The notes: generated by a model not told the origin, from the letters alone. A DNA stretch of 40,927 nt from Gracilibacillus halotolerans (GCF_014206945.1 NZ_JACHON010000022.1:1-40927), one strand, 5' to 3'. Positions 19,229 through 30,818 are shown, numbered from the stretch's first letter. Translations and numbers: made by a program.

Positions 19229-19251
19229 ATCGATGTTACAATTAGTATAAT
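19223..19251 (+). promoter_or_regulatory. probable promoter of yerA
   Basis: TATAAT at 19246-19251, 24 bp before the start codon. The -35 position (CTAACA, 19223-19228, 17-nt spacer) is weak and lies inside the cre site. A CTAACA -35 would be poor without help. Confidence 0.55.
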
Positions 19252-19275
19252 GACTGTAGGAAGAGGAGACTTGCG

Positions 19276-21018
19276 ATGAATGATCACCTGTACAGATGGA
19301 GAAACCGCGAAATAAGAAAGCAAATAGAGGTCATCGACGGTAAGGAGCAGCCAACGCTTGTACTTATCAATGCCCTCTATTTAAATGTATATTTAAAAAA
19401 ATGGATGGAAGCTAATATTTGGATATATATGGATCGAATCGTGTACATGGGTAAAGAAGTTCCACATAATCTAGATGGTGTTGAAGTAGTTGATTGTAGT
19501 GGAAAATACTTAGTTCCTGGGTATATCGAACCTCATGCGCATCCATTTCAATTATATAATCCTTATGACCTAGCTATGTTCGCAGGTCAGACGGGTACAA
19601 CGACATTAGTAAATGACAACTTACAATGGCTTTATTTGACGAACCAAAAGAAAGCGTTCTCTTTACTGGACGATTTTATGGAATTACCTGTTTCGATGTT
19701 TTGGTGGGCTCGATTTGATAGTCAGTCTTATATACATGAAGAGGCTGAAATATTTAATGATGAACAAGTTCAAGCATGGTTACAACATGAAGCGGTTATT
19801 CAAGGTGGTGAATTAACCGCATGGCCACAGGTTTTAAAAGATGATGACCGAATTTTATATTGGATGCAAGAAGCTAAAAGAATGCGTAAGCCTGTGGAAG
19901 GACATTTTCCGGGTGCTTCTGAAAAAACGCTCGTAAAATTAAAATTATTAGGTGCTAGTTCTGATCATGAAGCATTATCTGGGGAAGAAGTATATCACCG
20001 TTTGACAATGGGATACCGTGTCGGCTTGAGGAATTCCTCTATCCGGGAAGATTTGGGGCATATTTTCAAAGAGTTACAGAATTACGAGCTAACCTCTTAT
20101 GATAATTTGACGATGACGACGGATGGAGCAACCCCATCTTTTATGGAAGAAGGACTTATTAATCGCTGCGTACAAATTGCGATTGATAATGGAGTATCCC
20201 CAATTGAAGCGTATATGATGGCAACGTATAATGCTGCAGAACAATTTCATATGGAAGAACGATTAGGAAGTATAGCGGTTGGAAGAACGGCACATATTAA
20301 CATTCTCGACTCTATAGAAAATGCGACCCCGGTTTCGGTGATCGCAAAAGGAAAATTCTTAAAACGTGATGGTCAAGTAATCGATCAAAATCAGAAGGTA
20401 GACTGGAGTAAATATGACATTGAGAAGCTTAATCTTAAATGGGATTTATCTGATGCAGACTTACAATTTTCTATGCCAGTCGGTCTCAAAATGGAAAATG
20501 ACGTGATTATGAAGCCTTATCCAATTAAAATTGATCCGACTGCTGAAAAGATTATCTCCCAGGACGAAGCATTTATTATGCTTGTAGATAGAGAGGGAGA
20601 ATGGAGAATAAATACAATTATAAAAGGTTTTACAAAAACGCTTGGAGGCCTAGCGAGCTCCTATTCCTTAACAGGAGACATCATTGTAATAGGGAATAGT
20701 AAGTCAGATGTATTATTGGCCTTTAACCGTATGAAGGAAATTGGCGGTGGAATTGTTCTTGCGCATGAAGGTGAAATAATCTTTGAGATACCTTTGCATA
20801 TTGGTGGTATGATGTACGATGGTCCTGTTGGAGATTTAATTCCATTTGATAAAAAACTGAAGAAAATATTACTTGAACATGGATACGAACATAAGGAACC
20901 ATTGTTCACCCTCTTATTCCTATCATCAATGAATCTACCATATATTAGAATAACACCACTAGGAATAATAGATGTTAAAAAGAGAGAAATATTATTTCCG
21001 TCTATTATGCGTCATTAA
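19276..21018 (+). CDS. yerA: adenine deaminase-family amidohydrolase YerA
   Basis: A 580-residue protein of the same length as B. subtilis YerA and collinear with it. It belongs to the metal-dependent amidohydrolase superfamily near adenine deaminases (Ade). The metal ligands EPHAHPF (His87, His89) are in the N-terminal third, GHFPGASE gives further ligands near residue 213, and TTDGATP near 287 supplies the catalytic Asp. The C-terminal 160 residues form the adenine deaminase C domain (GGLASSYSLTGDIIVIG, GGGIVLAHEGE). Adenine deamination to hypoxanthine would feed the purine genes next door, but activity of this branch is inferred. The start ATG follows AAGAGGAGA; a cre site overlaps the promoter. 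Confidence 0.9.
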   Translation: MNDHLYRWRNREIRKQIEVIDGKEQPTLVLINALYLNVYLKKWMEANIWIYMDRIVYMGKEVPHNLDGVEVVDCSGKYLVPGYIEPHAHPFQLYNPYDLAMFAGQTGTTTLVNDNLQWLYLTNQKKAFSLLDDFMELPVSMFWWARFDSQSYIHEEAEIFNDEQVQAWLQHEAVIQGGELTAWPQVLKDDDRILYWMQEAKRMRKPVEGHFPGASEKTLVKLKLLGASSDHEALSGEEVYHRLTMGYRVGLRNSSIREDLGHIFKELQNYELTSYDNLTMTTDGATPSFMEEGLINRCVQIAIDNGVSPIEAYMMATYNAAEQFHMEERLGSIAVGRTAHINILDSIENATPVSVIAKGKFLKRDGQVIDQNQKVDWSKYDIEKLNLKWDLSDADLQFSMPVGLKMENDVIMKPYPIKIDPTAEKIISQDEAFIMLVDREGEWRINTIIKGFTKTLGGLASSYSLTGDIIVIGNSKSDVLLAFNRMKEIGGGIVLAHEGEIIFEIPLHIGGMMYDGPVGDLIPFDKKLKKILLEHGYEHKEPLFTLLFLSSMNLPYIRITPLGIIDVKKREILFPSIMRH

Positions 21019-21021
21019 TTT

Positions 21022-21030
21022 TGATATAAT
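21022..21030 (+). promoter_or_regulatory. extended -10 element between yerA and its terminator
   Basis: TGATATAAT is an extended -10 match just after the yerA stop. The hairpin at 21047-21071 would lie immediately downstream of the start site, so this either makes a very short RNA or is fortuitous. Confidence 0.3.
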
Positions 21031-21046
21031 AGAATAGAAATGTAGT

Positions 21047-21080
21047 AAAGGCATGTATAAAGCATGCCTTTCTTTACTTT
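21047..21080 (+). terminator. terminator after yerA
   Basis: AAAGGCATG (21047-21055) pairs perfectly with CATGCCTTT (21063-21071), then CTTTACTTTATT. Confidence 0.8.
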
Positions 21081-21148
21081 ATTAAATACAAGCATTGCAA
21101 AAATTTAGCATTTGGATCAACACAATACTTAGATTCGGGGGAATCGAA

Positions 21149-22186
21149 ATGAAAGCACAATGGAAAATATTTTTAGCACTAATACTTTGTATACTATTAA
21201 TAGCTTGTTCTAAAGAAGAAGAGGAATCCACACCAAAACAAAAAGTCGATACAGACCCAATAGCAGAGGAACCAGTAGTTGAACCCGAGATGTTTGTTTA
21301 TCCGTACACTGGATTGGAAACAGCTGATGAACCAACGAATCGTGCTATTTCTGTAATGGTAAACAATCATCCAAAGGCTAGACCACAAACCGGTTTATCC
21401 CAAGCTGATATCGTATTTGAAATTCTAGCAGAAGGTAATATTACAAGATTCCTAGCAATTTTTCATAGTGATATACCAGAAAAAGTAGGACCTGTCCGTA
21501 GTGCGCGACCTTATTATTTCAATTTAGCAAATAATTATGACGCACTCTATGTCTACCATGGTGCTGCTAATTTTATAGAAGATATGATTCAATCAGGTGA
21601 AACAGATGGCTTAAATGGTATGTACTACGATAATGATAAAGTATTGTTCGAACGCTCATCGGATCGTGTAGCTCCGCATAACTCTTATGCTATCTTTGAT
21701 GGGATTGCTACGCGCGCGGAAGAGAAAAACTATGAACTAGAAGCAGTTCATGAGCCGCTTCTATTTGCTGATGAAGAAGTAACAGGAGAATCAGCTGTAG
21801 ATGTAACATTACCTTATAGTAACTATCAAGTTAGATATGAGTATGATGCGAACAAGGATGCATACCATAGATTTAGCGATGGAGCTCAAACAGTTGAATA
21901 CACTGACAGTACACCAATTGAATTAGCAAATGTGCTAATTCTCGAAACAAATCATCAAGTCATCGATAATGCAGGTAGAAGAGAAATAGATTTAACCTCT
22001 GGAGGGGAAGCTTTACTTCTTCAGCGTGGTAAAGTGCAAAACGTGCAATGGGAACAAATTGATGGTAGAATTATCCCTACAAAAGATGGTAAACCGGTAC
22101 CGTTTATCCCAGGTAAAACATGGGTTAACGTCATTCCAACAAGTCCTGGAATTTCCGGTGTCAGCATTTCTGAGATATCAGAATAA
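21149..22186 (+). CDS. yerB: DUF3048 lipoprotein YerB
   Basis: I chose ATG 21149 (345 aa) because it follows GGGGGAATC and begins a proper lipoprotein signal: MKAQWK, a hydrophobic core, and the lipobox LIAC with Cys20. An in-frame TTG at 21095 has no support. A charged linker rich in Glu and Pro (to about residue 50) is followed by the DUF3048 region: AISVMVNNHPKARPQTGLSQADIVFEIL, FHSDIPEKVGPVRSARPY and, near the end, GKTWVNVIPTSPG. It is anchored to the outer face of the membrane. Function is unknown. It is followed 17 nt later by yerC, as in B. subtilis. Confidence 0.92.
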   Translation: MKAQWKIFLALILCILLIACSKEEEESTPKQKVDTDPIAEEPVVEPEMFVYPYTGLETADEPTNRAISVMVNNHPKARPQTGLSQADIVFEILAEGNITRFLAIFHSDIPEKVGPVRSARPYYFNLANNYDALYVYHGAANFIEDMIQSGETDGLNGMYYDNDKVLFERSSDRVAPHNSYAIFDGIATRAEEKNYELEAVHEPLLFADEEVTGESAVDVTLPYSNYQVRYEYDANKDAYHRFSDGAQTVEYTDSTPIELANVLILETNHQVIDNAGRREIDLTSGGEALLLQRGKVQNVQWEQIDGRIIPTKDGKPVPFIPGKTWVNVIPTSPGISGVSISEISE

Positions 22187-22203
22187 AAAGGAGAGACACC
22201 TCC

Positions 22204-22512
22204 ATGCAAATTGATAAATTGCGCGGTGATCAATTAGATGAACTGTTTGATGCGATTTTATCACTGAAAAATAGAGAAGAATGCTATCGTTTTTTTGATG
22301 ATATAGCAACGATTACAGAAATTCAATCTCTTACTCAACGACTCCAAGTCGCTAAAATGTTAGACGAAGGAAGAACATATAACGCTATTGCAAGCGAGAC
22401 AAAAGCTTCAACCACGACAATTTCACGAGTAAAGCGTTGTTTAGATTATGGAAATGAAGGCTATCGAATAGTGTTGGACAGGCTTAACGATAAAGAGGAA
22501 ACGGACAAATAG
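22204..22512 (+). CDS. yerC: YerC/TrpR-like DNA-binding protein
   Basis: A 102-residue protein of the TrpR/YerC/YecD family. The helix-turn-helix is at about 45-85: EIQSLTQRLQVAKMLDEGRTY followed by IASETKASTTTISRVKRCL. The family resembles the tryptophan repressor fold; its ligand and targets in Bacillus are not known to me. The start ATG follows AAAGGAGA. It is probably co-transcribed with yerB and the following dehydrogenase (17-nt gaps). Confidence 0.92.
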   Translation: MQIDKLRGDQLDELFDAILSLKNREECYRFFDDIATITEIQSLTQRLQVAKMLDEGRTYNAIASETKASTTTISRVKRCLDYGNEGYRIVLDRLNDKEETDK

Positions 22513-22529
22513 CAGAGAGGTGAGGACAC

Positions 22530-23522
22530 GTGCGTTTTGCAGTAATAGGAACCAACTGGATTACAGATCGTTTTTTAGAAGCAGCACACTTGATTGATGA
22601 CTTTCAACTTACTGCTGTTTACTCTCGAACGGAAGAAAGAGCAAGGGAATTTGCTAAGAAGTATCATGTCGATACTATCTATACATCTATAAATGATTTA
22701 GCAAAAAGTGATAAAGTGGATGCAGTTTATATCGCATCCCCTACAGCTTTTCATGCAGAACATGCCGTTACTTGTATGGAAGGTGGAAAGCATGTCTTAG
22801 TCGAGAAGCCTTTTGCATCGAATGTAAAAGAAGTGGAAAAAATGATACAGACAGCTAAGGAGAATAATGTTCTTCTTATGGAAGCAATGAAAACTACGTT
22901 AGTGCCAAATTTTGCAAAGGTTAAAGAAAACTTGGAGAAAATTGGACCTGTTCGTCGTTATGTGGCAAACTTCTGCCAGTATTCTTCTCGGTATGATAAA
23001 TACAAAGAGGGGATCGTCCTCAATGCATTTAAACCTGAATTATCAAACGGTTCATTAATGGATATTGGTGTATATTGTCTCTATCCGATGATTGCTTTAT
23101 TTGGAAAACCGGAGACGGTACAGGCGAATGCTTGGATGCTCGATTCAGGTGTTGATGGAGAGGGAACTGTAACAGCTACATATAAAGATTTGATTGGTGT
23201 CACGATGTTTTCGAAAGTTACCAATTCTTTGATTCCGTCTGAGATACAAGGTGAAAAAGGGTCAATCGTTATCGGTAAAATTTCGGATATGGAAGACCTC
23301 AAGATTGTGTACCATGATGGAACAGAAGAGATAATCGAATCAGATCAGCGAAAAGAATCTATGTACTATGAAGCAAAAGCATTTATCGAAACATGGAAAG
23401 CTGGGAAATTAGAAAATGAAACGAACAGCTGGGATACATCACTCCAAACAATGAAATTATTAGATGAAAGCCGCAAACAAATCGGCCTAGTCTTCCCAGC
23501 AGATAAGAGCCAAAATGAGTAA
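22530..23522 (+). CDS. Gfo/Idh/MocA family NAD(P)-dependent oxidoreductase
   Basis: A 330-residue protein resembling B. subtilis YulF. The N-terminal Rossmann half starts RFAVIGTNWITDRF, where the usual GxGxxG is relaxed (only the first Gly is kept). It contains AVYIASPTAFHAEHA and the family signature GGKHVLVEKPFA with the EKP lysine near residue 95. The C-terminal half has the substrate-domain segment GSLMDIGVYCLYP. The substrate is probably a sugar or inositol-like alcohol, but this is unknown. The GTG start follows GAGGTGAGG, 17 nt after yerC. The last codons form one arm of the terminator. Confidence 0.85.
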   Translation: MRFAVIGTNWITDRFLEAAHLIDDFQLTAVYSRTEERAREFAKKYHVDTIYTSINDLAKSDKVDAVYIASPTAFHAEHAVTCMEGGKHVLVEKPFASNVKEVEKMIQTAKENNVLLMEAMKTTLVPNFAKVKENLEKIGPVRRYVANFCQYSSRYDKYKEGIVLNAFKPELSNGSLMDIGVYCLYPMIALFGKPETVQANAWMLDSGVDGEGTVTATYKDLIGVTMFSKVTNSLIPSEIQGEKGSIVIGKISDMEDLKIVYHDGTEEIIESDQRKESMYYEAKAFIETWKAGKLENETNSWDTSLQTMKLLDESRKQIGLVFPADKSQNE

Positions 23523-23540
23523 CGTCATTTTGGCTTTTTC
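23508..23540 (+). terminator. terminator overlapping the dehydrogenase stop codon
   Basis: AGCCAAAATGA (23508-23518) pairs perfectly with TCATTTTGGCT (23525-23535) and runs into TTTTC. The TAA stop is in the loop. Confidence 0.9.
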
Positions 23541-23560
23541 TAACTAGTTAAAATGAAGAG

Positions 23561-24062
23561 ACTCGAGAAAGATTCCCCTCGACTCCAGATAGGATCTTCT
23601 CACTCTTGATAGATTCCCCCCTCGACTCCAGATAGAACCTCTTCACTCCAGATAGAGCACCCTCGACCCCAGTTAGAACTTCCTCACTCCCGATAGAGCA
23701 GCACTGACTCCAGATAGAACGAAACGACAGTCGATAGAGCACCCACGACGGTAGATAGAACGAAACGACGGTCGATAGAGCACCCACGACGGTAGATAGA
23801 ACGAAATGACGGTCGATAGAGCACCCACGACGGTAGATAGAACGAAACGACGGTCGATAGAGCACCCACGACGGTAGATAGAACGAAACGACGGTCGATA
23901 GAGCACTCACGACGGTAGATAGAACGAATTGACGGTCGATAGAGCACTCGCGACGGTAGATAGAACAAAACGACGGACGATAGAGCATCTCTGACTCGTG
24001 ATAGACTGAATTGACTCGTGATAGAGCCAACCTGACTCCGGATAGAATCTTTTCGACACGTG
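23561..24062 (+). repeat. 41-bp dimeric tandem array, GATAG type (about 24 half-units)
   Basis: Half-units carry a GATAGA core preceded by GAC-N4. ATAG starts at 23589, 23609, 23632, 23652, 23673, 23693, 23714, 23734, 23755 and onward to 24042. From 23632 the spacings alternate 20,21,20,21 without exception. Two half-unit types alternate: GGTCGATAGAGCACCCA (21 bp with its flank) and GGTAGATAGAACGAAA (20 bp), so the amplified unit is a 41-bp dimer. Copies in the centre (about 23740-23960) are nearly identical, while both edges are diverged (GACTCCAGATAG, GACTCGTGATAG). The minus strand has long open frames in all three phases because the unit lacks stops; none has a ribosome binding site, and I regard them as non-coding. 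Confidence 0.95.
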
Positions 24063-24135
24063 AGAAGAATCTTTTCTCCCTAAAAGAGACGCCTAACACA
24101 CAACAACACTCATAAAAATAGTGTTCAGAAGTAGT

Positions 24136-24311
24136 TATCCGATATTGACAAGTGTCAATCTAATGTTAAACGCACATATCCGATATTGACAAGTGTCAAT
24201 CTAATGTTAAACGCACATATCCGATATTGCCAAGTGTCAATCTCATGTTAAACGCACATATCCGATATTGACAGGTGTGAATCTAATGTTAAACGCACAT
24301 ATCCGATATTG
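24136..24311 (+). repeat. 41-bp tandem array, CGATATT type (4.3 units)
   Basis: Four full copies begin at 24136, 24177, 24218 and 24259, with a partial copy at 24300; the period is exactly 41 bp. Each starts TATCCGATATTG and ends TTAAACGCACA. Copies 1 and 2 are identical and hold the inverted repeat ATTGACA-AG-TGTCAAT; copies 3 and 4 carry one to three changes in it. A weak second half-unit (CTAATGTTAAACG) begins 20 bp after the first. It lies 70 bp beyond the GATAG array, in the gene-free stretch before pcrB. Confidence 0.95.
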
Positions 24312-24467
24312 TACTAACTTCGAACACCTCTCCATTTTTTAAAATCCGCAACATACGGTCTGATAATAAAAATCCCCCTCTTCTCCACGCAAAAAACTAC
24401 TTCCACGCCTTCGCTAGAAACACTTTTAAAAATTCCCTACACTTCACTCAATATTAGGAGTAATTTT
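24312..24467. other. gene-free spacer before pcrB
   Basis: The last part of the 997-bp gap between the dehydrogenase and pcrB. Apart from the two arrays and the pcrB promoter I see no gene or structured element here. Confidence 0.5.
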
Positions 24468-24476
24468 TGCTATAAT
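24468..24476 (+). promoter_or_regulatory. extended -10 promoter of the pcrB-pcrA-ligA-camS operon
   Basis: TGCTATAAT is a full extended -10 element, 44 nt before the pcrB start. No good -35 is seen (TCAATA at 17 nt), typical of extended -10 promoters. The gaps between the four genes are short, so it may serve them all. Confidence 0.65.
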
Positions 24477-24519
24477 ATGTAGATGTATAATGTCAGGTCA
24501 TTAATGGAGGAAGAAGACT

Positions 24520-25203
24520 TTGTATAATATCGATAATTGGAAACACATATTTAAGTTAGACCCTGCAAAAGAGTTATCAGATGAGATCATTGGCGCTGTC
24601 TGTGAATCCGGTACAGACGCCATTTTAGTCGGTGGAACCGATAATATAACATTAGACGGCGTACTTCATTTATTAAGCGCTGTTCGAAAATACACTGTCC
24701 CAGTCATTTTAGAAATCTCGAATATGGAATCTATTACTCCTGGATTTGATTATTATTTTGTTCCGATGGTACTTAACAGTAAGGAAAAAAAGTGGTCAAT
24801 GGATATCCAGCATGAGGCAATTATGGAATATGGTAATATGATTAATTGGCAGGAGGTATTTGCAGAGGGGTACTGCATTATGAATGAAGAGTCCAAAGTT
24901 TTCCAATGGACAGACTGCAAATTACCAACACAAGACGAAGTAATTGCTTATGCACAGTTAGCGGAAAATTTACTACATCTTCCGTTTTTTTATTTAGAAT
25001 ATAGTGGAACATATGGTGATGAACAACTTGTAAGAAGAGTCAGTCAGTCTCTTAACCAAACGAAACTTATATATGGTGGCGGCATTACGAACAAAGAACA
25101 GGCGGAAAAAATGGCTGAATACGCCGACATTATTGTAGTCGGAAACGCACTATACGACAATCCAAAAGAAGCATTAAAAACAGTACAAGCTGTAAAAAAA
25201 TAG
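24520..25203 (+). CDS. pcrB: heptaprenylglyceryl phosphate synthase PcrB
   Basis: A TIM-barrel prenyltransferase (227 aa) that joins heptaprenyl diphosphate to sn-glycerol-1-phosphate, the bacterial counterpart of archaeal GGGP synthase. Visible: KLDPAKE, GTDAILVGGTDNIT, FVPMVLNS, YLEYSGTYGD and the phosphate-binding IYGGGITN and IVVGNALYDNP loops. The TTG start follows GGAGGAAGAAGAC. It precedes pcrA by 42 nt, the conserved Bacillales order. Confidence 0.95.
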   Translation: MYNIDNWKHIFKLDPAKELSDEIIGAVCESGTDAILVGGTDNITLDGVLHLLSAVRKYTVPVILEISNMESITPGFDYYFVPMVLNSKEKKWSMDIQHEAIMEYGNMINWQEVFAEGYCIMNEESKVFQWTDCKLPTQDEVIAYAQLAENLLHLPFFYLEYSGTYGDEQLVRRVSQSLNQTKLIYGGGITNKEQAEKMAEYADIIVVGNALYDNPKEALKTVQAVKK

Positions 25204-25245
25204 ATCCCTTTACACGAAATTGTTATAGGAAAAGGTGGTGGAATC

Positions 25246-27486
25246 GTGAGTCCGATTAAGCACGATTTACTGAATGGGTTAAATAAACAACAACAGGAAG
25301 CTGTTAGACATACAGAAGGTCCTTTGCTCATTATGGCGGGAGCAGGTAGTGGAAAAACGCGTGTACTTACTCATCGTATCGCCTATTTAATTGATGAGAA
25401 GGAAGTAGCGCCAAGAAATATATTAGCGATAACCTTTACGAATAAAGCGGCGCGCGAAATGAAAAATAGGATTGAGAAATTAGTCGGTGCAGATGGAAAT
25501 AATATGTGGGTTTCTACCTTTCACTCGATGTGTGTTCGAATCCTCAGACGAGATATTGATCGAATTGGCTACAGTCGCAACTTTACGATATTAGATGGCG
25601 GCGACCAGTTAACTTTAATCAAAAATATTATGAAAGACCGCAATATGGATACAAAGAAATTTGAACCACGAGCATTTTTAGGTGCCATAAGCAGTGCGAA
25701 AAATGAACTTGTTACCCCAGATCAATACAATGAAAACGTTGGAGACTTCTTCACACGACAAATTGGAGAAGTATATAAGGAATATCAAAGACTATTAATG
25801 AAAAATCAAGCACTAGACTTTGATGATTTAATCATGCAAACGATCCATTTGTTCAGACGTGTTCCAGAGGTGTTGGAATATTACCAGCGCCGTTTTCAAT
25901 ACATTCACGTGGACGAATATCAGGATACAAACCATGCTCAATATATCTTAGTAAAACTACTAGCTACACGATTTAAAAATTTATGTGTAGTTGGGGATTC
26001 TGATCAATCGATTTATGCATGGCGTGGAGCGGATATTAAAAACATCTTATCCTTTGAAAAAGACTATCCTAATTCAAAAGTAGTTTTATTGGAACAAAAT
26101 TATCGTTCTACGAAATCTATTTTAAAAGCGGCTAACTTCGTGATTGAGCGCAATACTAGTCGTAAGCCGAAAAAGCTTTGGACTGAGAATTCTGACGGCA
26201 ACAAAATTAATTACTACCAAGCGGAAACAGAGCGAGAAGAAGGTTTATACGTTGCGCAACAAATTGAGCAACTAATACAGGATAACAAATATCAATATAG
26301 TGATGTGGCGATATTGTATCGTACCAATGCCCAATCACGAGCAATTGAAGAAACTTTTATGAAGGCTAATATTCCTTATCAAATGGTTGGCGGAACGAAA
26401 TTCTATGAACGAAAAGAAATCAAAGATATGCTCGCCTATTTACGATTGATTGTAAATCCTAATGATGATATTAGCTTCGTGCGAGTAGTGAATGAGCCAA
26501 AGCGTGGCATAGGGAAAACCTCCATCGATAAACTTCAGGCATACGCAGCAATGAACGATATATCTTTATATACTGCAGTCCAGGAGGCCGATTTTGTTGG
26601 ACTAAGCGCAAAAGCAACAAAGGCGCTCGTTCAGTTCGGTCAAATGATTAAAAACTGGGAACAGCAGCAAGAATTTTTGTCTGCAACAGAAATGGTAGAA
26701 GAGGTTCTCGATAAAACAGGCTATGAACAAATGCTGCAAAATGAGCGAAGTATCGAAGCGCAAACGAGACTAGAAAACTTAGAAGAATTTATGACGGTTA
26801 CAAAAAACTTCGAACAATCGACAGAAGATAAAACACTCGTTAACTTTTTAACAGAGTTAGCTTTAATCTCAGATATTGATCGCGTTGATGAAGATGTCGA
26901 CGATAATGATAAAGTTACGATGATGACATTACACTCAGCGAAAGGTCTAGAATTTCCAGTAGTTTTCTTGATTGGAATGGAGGAAAATGTCTTTCCACAT
27001 AGTCGTTCATTAATGGATGATGACGAGATGGAAGAAGAACGCAGACTTGCTTATGTAGGTATTACAAGAGCAGAACAAGTACTCCATTTAACACATGCAA
27101 AAATGCGAACACTATACGGACGTACGAACTTCAATCCGATTAGTCGGTTCATTGAAGAAATACCAGAGGAGTTACTTGAAGGAAAAGAAGAAAGTGGAAC
27201 GATGTTTGGAATTCCTCAAAATCGTACGATACAACAAAATAATTGGAGTAATAATTCTTTTACGGAACAACCGAAACGTAAAGCAACAAGGTTAACGACA
27301 GGTACAACAGGTGGTGAAAAAGAAGGCTGGAAACCAGGTGATAAGGCAAACCATAAAAAATGGGGAGTCGGGACTGTAGTAAAAGTGGATGGTAACGGCG
27401 ATTCGATGGAGCTAGATATTGCTTTTCCAGCACCAGTTGGTATTAAACGTCTATTGGCGAAATTTGCCCCTATCACCAAAGAATAA
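25246..27486 (+). CDS. pcrA: ATP-dependent DNA helicase PcrA (UvrD/Rep family)
   Basis: A superfamily 1A 3'-5' helicase (746 aa) needed for repair, rolling-circle replication and removal of RecA filaments. Motif I is AGAGSGKT at 31-38. Also seen are [12 protein letters not shown] (Ia), VDEYQDTN (II), [16 protein letters not shown] (III), QNYRSTK (IV), [21 protein letters not shown] (V) and [13 protein letters not shown] (VI). The C-terminal Tudor-like segment ([17 protein letters not shown]) binds RNA polymerase in the family. The GTG start follows AAAGGTGG. Confidence 0.97.
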   Translation: MSPIKHDLLNGLNKQQQEAVRHTEGPLLIMAGAGSGKTRVLTHRIAYLIDEKEVAPRNILAITFTNKAAREMKNRIEKLVGADGNNMWVSTFHSMCVRILRRDIDRIGYSRNFTILDGGDQLTLIKNIMKDRNMDTKKFEPRAFLGAISSAKNELVTPDQYNENVGDFFTRQIGEVYKEYQRLLMKNQALDFDDLIMQTIHLFRRVPEVLEYYQRRFQYIHVDEYQDTNHAQYILVKLLATRFKNLCVVGDSDQSIYAWRGADIKNILSFEKDYPNSKVVLLEQNYRSTKSILKAANFVIERNTSRKPKKLWTENSDGNKINYYQAETEREEGLYVAQQIEQLIQDNKYQYSDVAILYRTNAQSRAIEETFMKANIPYQMVGGTKFYERKEIKDMLAYLRLIVNPNDDISFVRVVNEPKRGIGKTSIDKLQAYAAMNDISLYTAVQEADFVGLSAKATKALVQFGQMIKNWEQQQEFLSATEMVEEVLDKTGYEQMLQNERSIEAQTRLENLEEFMTVTKNFEQSTEDKTLVNFLTELALISDIDRVDEDVDDNDKVTMMTLHSAKGLEFPVVFLIGMEENVFPHSRSLMDDDEMEEERRLAYVGITRAEQVLHLTHAKMRTLYGRTNFNPISRFIEEIPEELLEGKEESGTMFGIPQNRTIQQNNWSNNSFTEQPKRKATRLTTGTTGGEKEGWKPGDKANHKKWGVGTVVKVDGNGDSMELDIAFPAPVGIKRLLAKFAPITKE

Positions 27487-29513
<2,027 letters not shown>

Positions 29514-29514
<1 letters not shown>

Positions 29515-30674
29515 TGAAGAAAAGAATCATAGCCTTTCTTGTTATATTGTTACTCGTTCTCTCTGCCTGTTCTCCGCAATTTACAGACGAAGAAGATCAG
29601 GTAATTGATCATTCATTAGAAGAAGTTGCGCCAGAAACAGCGATTATCCCTCATCACAGTTTGGAAGAGGATAATTACCGGGTGTTAATTGATTCCAATT
29701 TGAGTCAGGCGCGAGGAGTCATTACAAATCAAATTAGTAATCGTTTAGATATCGATGAGTTAGAAGAAGGGTTACAAAGGCATTCCAAGTCAGCCTTCGA
29801 TCCTAGTAATCACTTTTTCCAAGAAGGACAATATATTACGAGGAATGTACTATTTGATTGGTTAGAAAGAAGTGATTCCACCGAAGAGGATTCTAAAGGA
29901 TTGAATCCAGAGATAGGGGATGAGGGATCGGTAGAAGAAGAGGAGAAAAAGAATCCTAAATATCTATCTCATATTCTAGAACAAAATTATCTAACAAAGA
30001 GAGATGAGGAAGCTGTTGAGTTGGCAGGCATTTCTCTTGGAATTGCTATGAAGTCGGTATATCGATTCCAGACAGAAATTGGTGGACCATACTATTATGA
30101 GGATATATCACACGAAGAAATGATGAATGAGGCTGAATCGATTGTGGCAGAGGTCATACAGCGTGTGCGTCAAATAGAGGGTCTGGAAAATGTCCCTATC
30201 CTTATTGCTATTTATCGGGAAGCACCACAAAATTCCTTAGTTCCTGGAAACTTTGTCGCGAAAACAATGATTGCTGGTGATAAAGCTTCAGTAGATAAGT
30301 GGGAAACGATTGAAGAGGAATATGTCTTATTCCCTTCTAGTTATGCTGAATCAACGTATCCAGATATATCTGCAAATATCGTAGATTTCGAAGCGGATAT
30401 TTCCACCTATTTCCCTAACTATGTCAGTGTAATCGGGAAAGGCTTTTACCAGGATGGAGAATTAAGAAAACTAACGATAGAGATACCAGTCTCCTTTTAT
30501 GGTAAAGCAGAATTAGTAGGCTTTACTCAGTATGCATATGGATTAATTTTGTCTGGATTCCAAAACCATTACGACATGGAAGTGAAAATCACCTCCGGCT
30601 CTGGAACGAAGCAAGAGGCACTGATATTCCGAGAAGCTGGTGAGGATGAAGGGTTTGTTCATATCTATCGTTAA
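29514..30674 (+). CDS. camS: CamS family lipoprotein (YerH, sex-pheromone precursor family)
   Basis: A 386-residue lipoprotein: MKKR, a hydrophobic core and the lipobox LSAC with Cys19. The family is named for Enterococcus/Staphylococcus precursors whose cleaved signal peptides act as cAM373-type pheromones. Here the corresponding peptide would come from IAFLVILLLVLSA, but a signalling role is not implied. A middle acidic insert (about residues 120-150, EEDSKGLNPEIGDEGSVEEE) is low complexity. The remainder (GISLGIAMKSVY, PILIAIYREAPQNSLVPGNF) matches the family. It follows ligA with a 1-nt overlap (TAATG) and GGGGAGG. Confidence 0.9.
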
Positions 30675-30692
30675 GATAGGGACACTAGTAAA

Positions 30693-30720
30693 TGGCTCTC
30701 TTGTTAAAATGAGAGAGCCA
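30693..30720 (+). terminator. hairpin after camS, possible weak terminator
   Basis: TGGCTCTCT (30693-30701) pairs perfectly with AGAGAGCCA (30712-30720). No T tract follows, so termination is doubtful. Confidence 0.4.
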
Positions 30721-30790
30721 ATCAAGGTTAGAGCATCTTTTCTTAACCTCTATTACGTATTGCTGTACCAAGTTTTCTATACAAATTTGT

Positions 30791-30818
30791 TTGTGAAATG
30801 CCTAATTAGTGGTAAAAT
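30791..30818 (+). promoter_or_regulatory. probable promoter of gatCAB
   Basis: TTGTGA (30791-30796), a 16-nt spacer and TAAAAT (30813-30818), 54 nt before the gatC start. Confidence 0.55.

Noticed and set aside
23548-24099. 183-codon minus-strand open frame with Arg/Ser/Tyr-rich repeats, plus two more frames inside it
   Set aside because: The 41-bp unit is not a multiple of three and lacks stops in every minus-strand frame, so open frames are automatic. No ribosome binding site precedes the GTG at 24099.
23561-24311. CRISPR array
   Set aside because: Repeats are directly tandem with 20/21-bp steps; there are no unique spacers of constant length and no cas genes.
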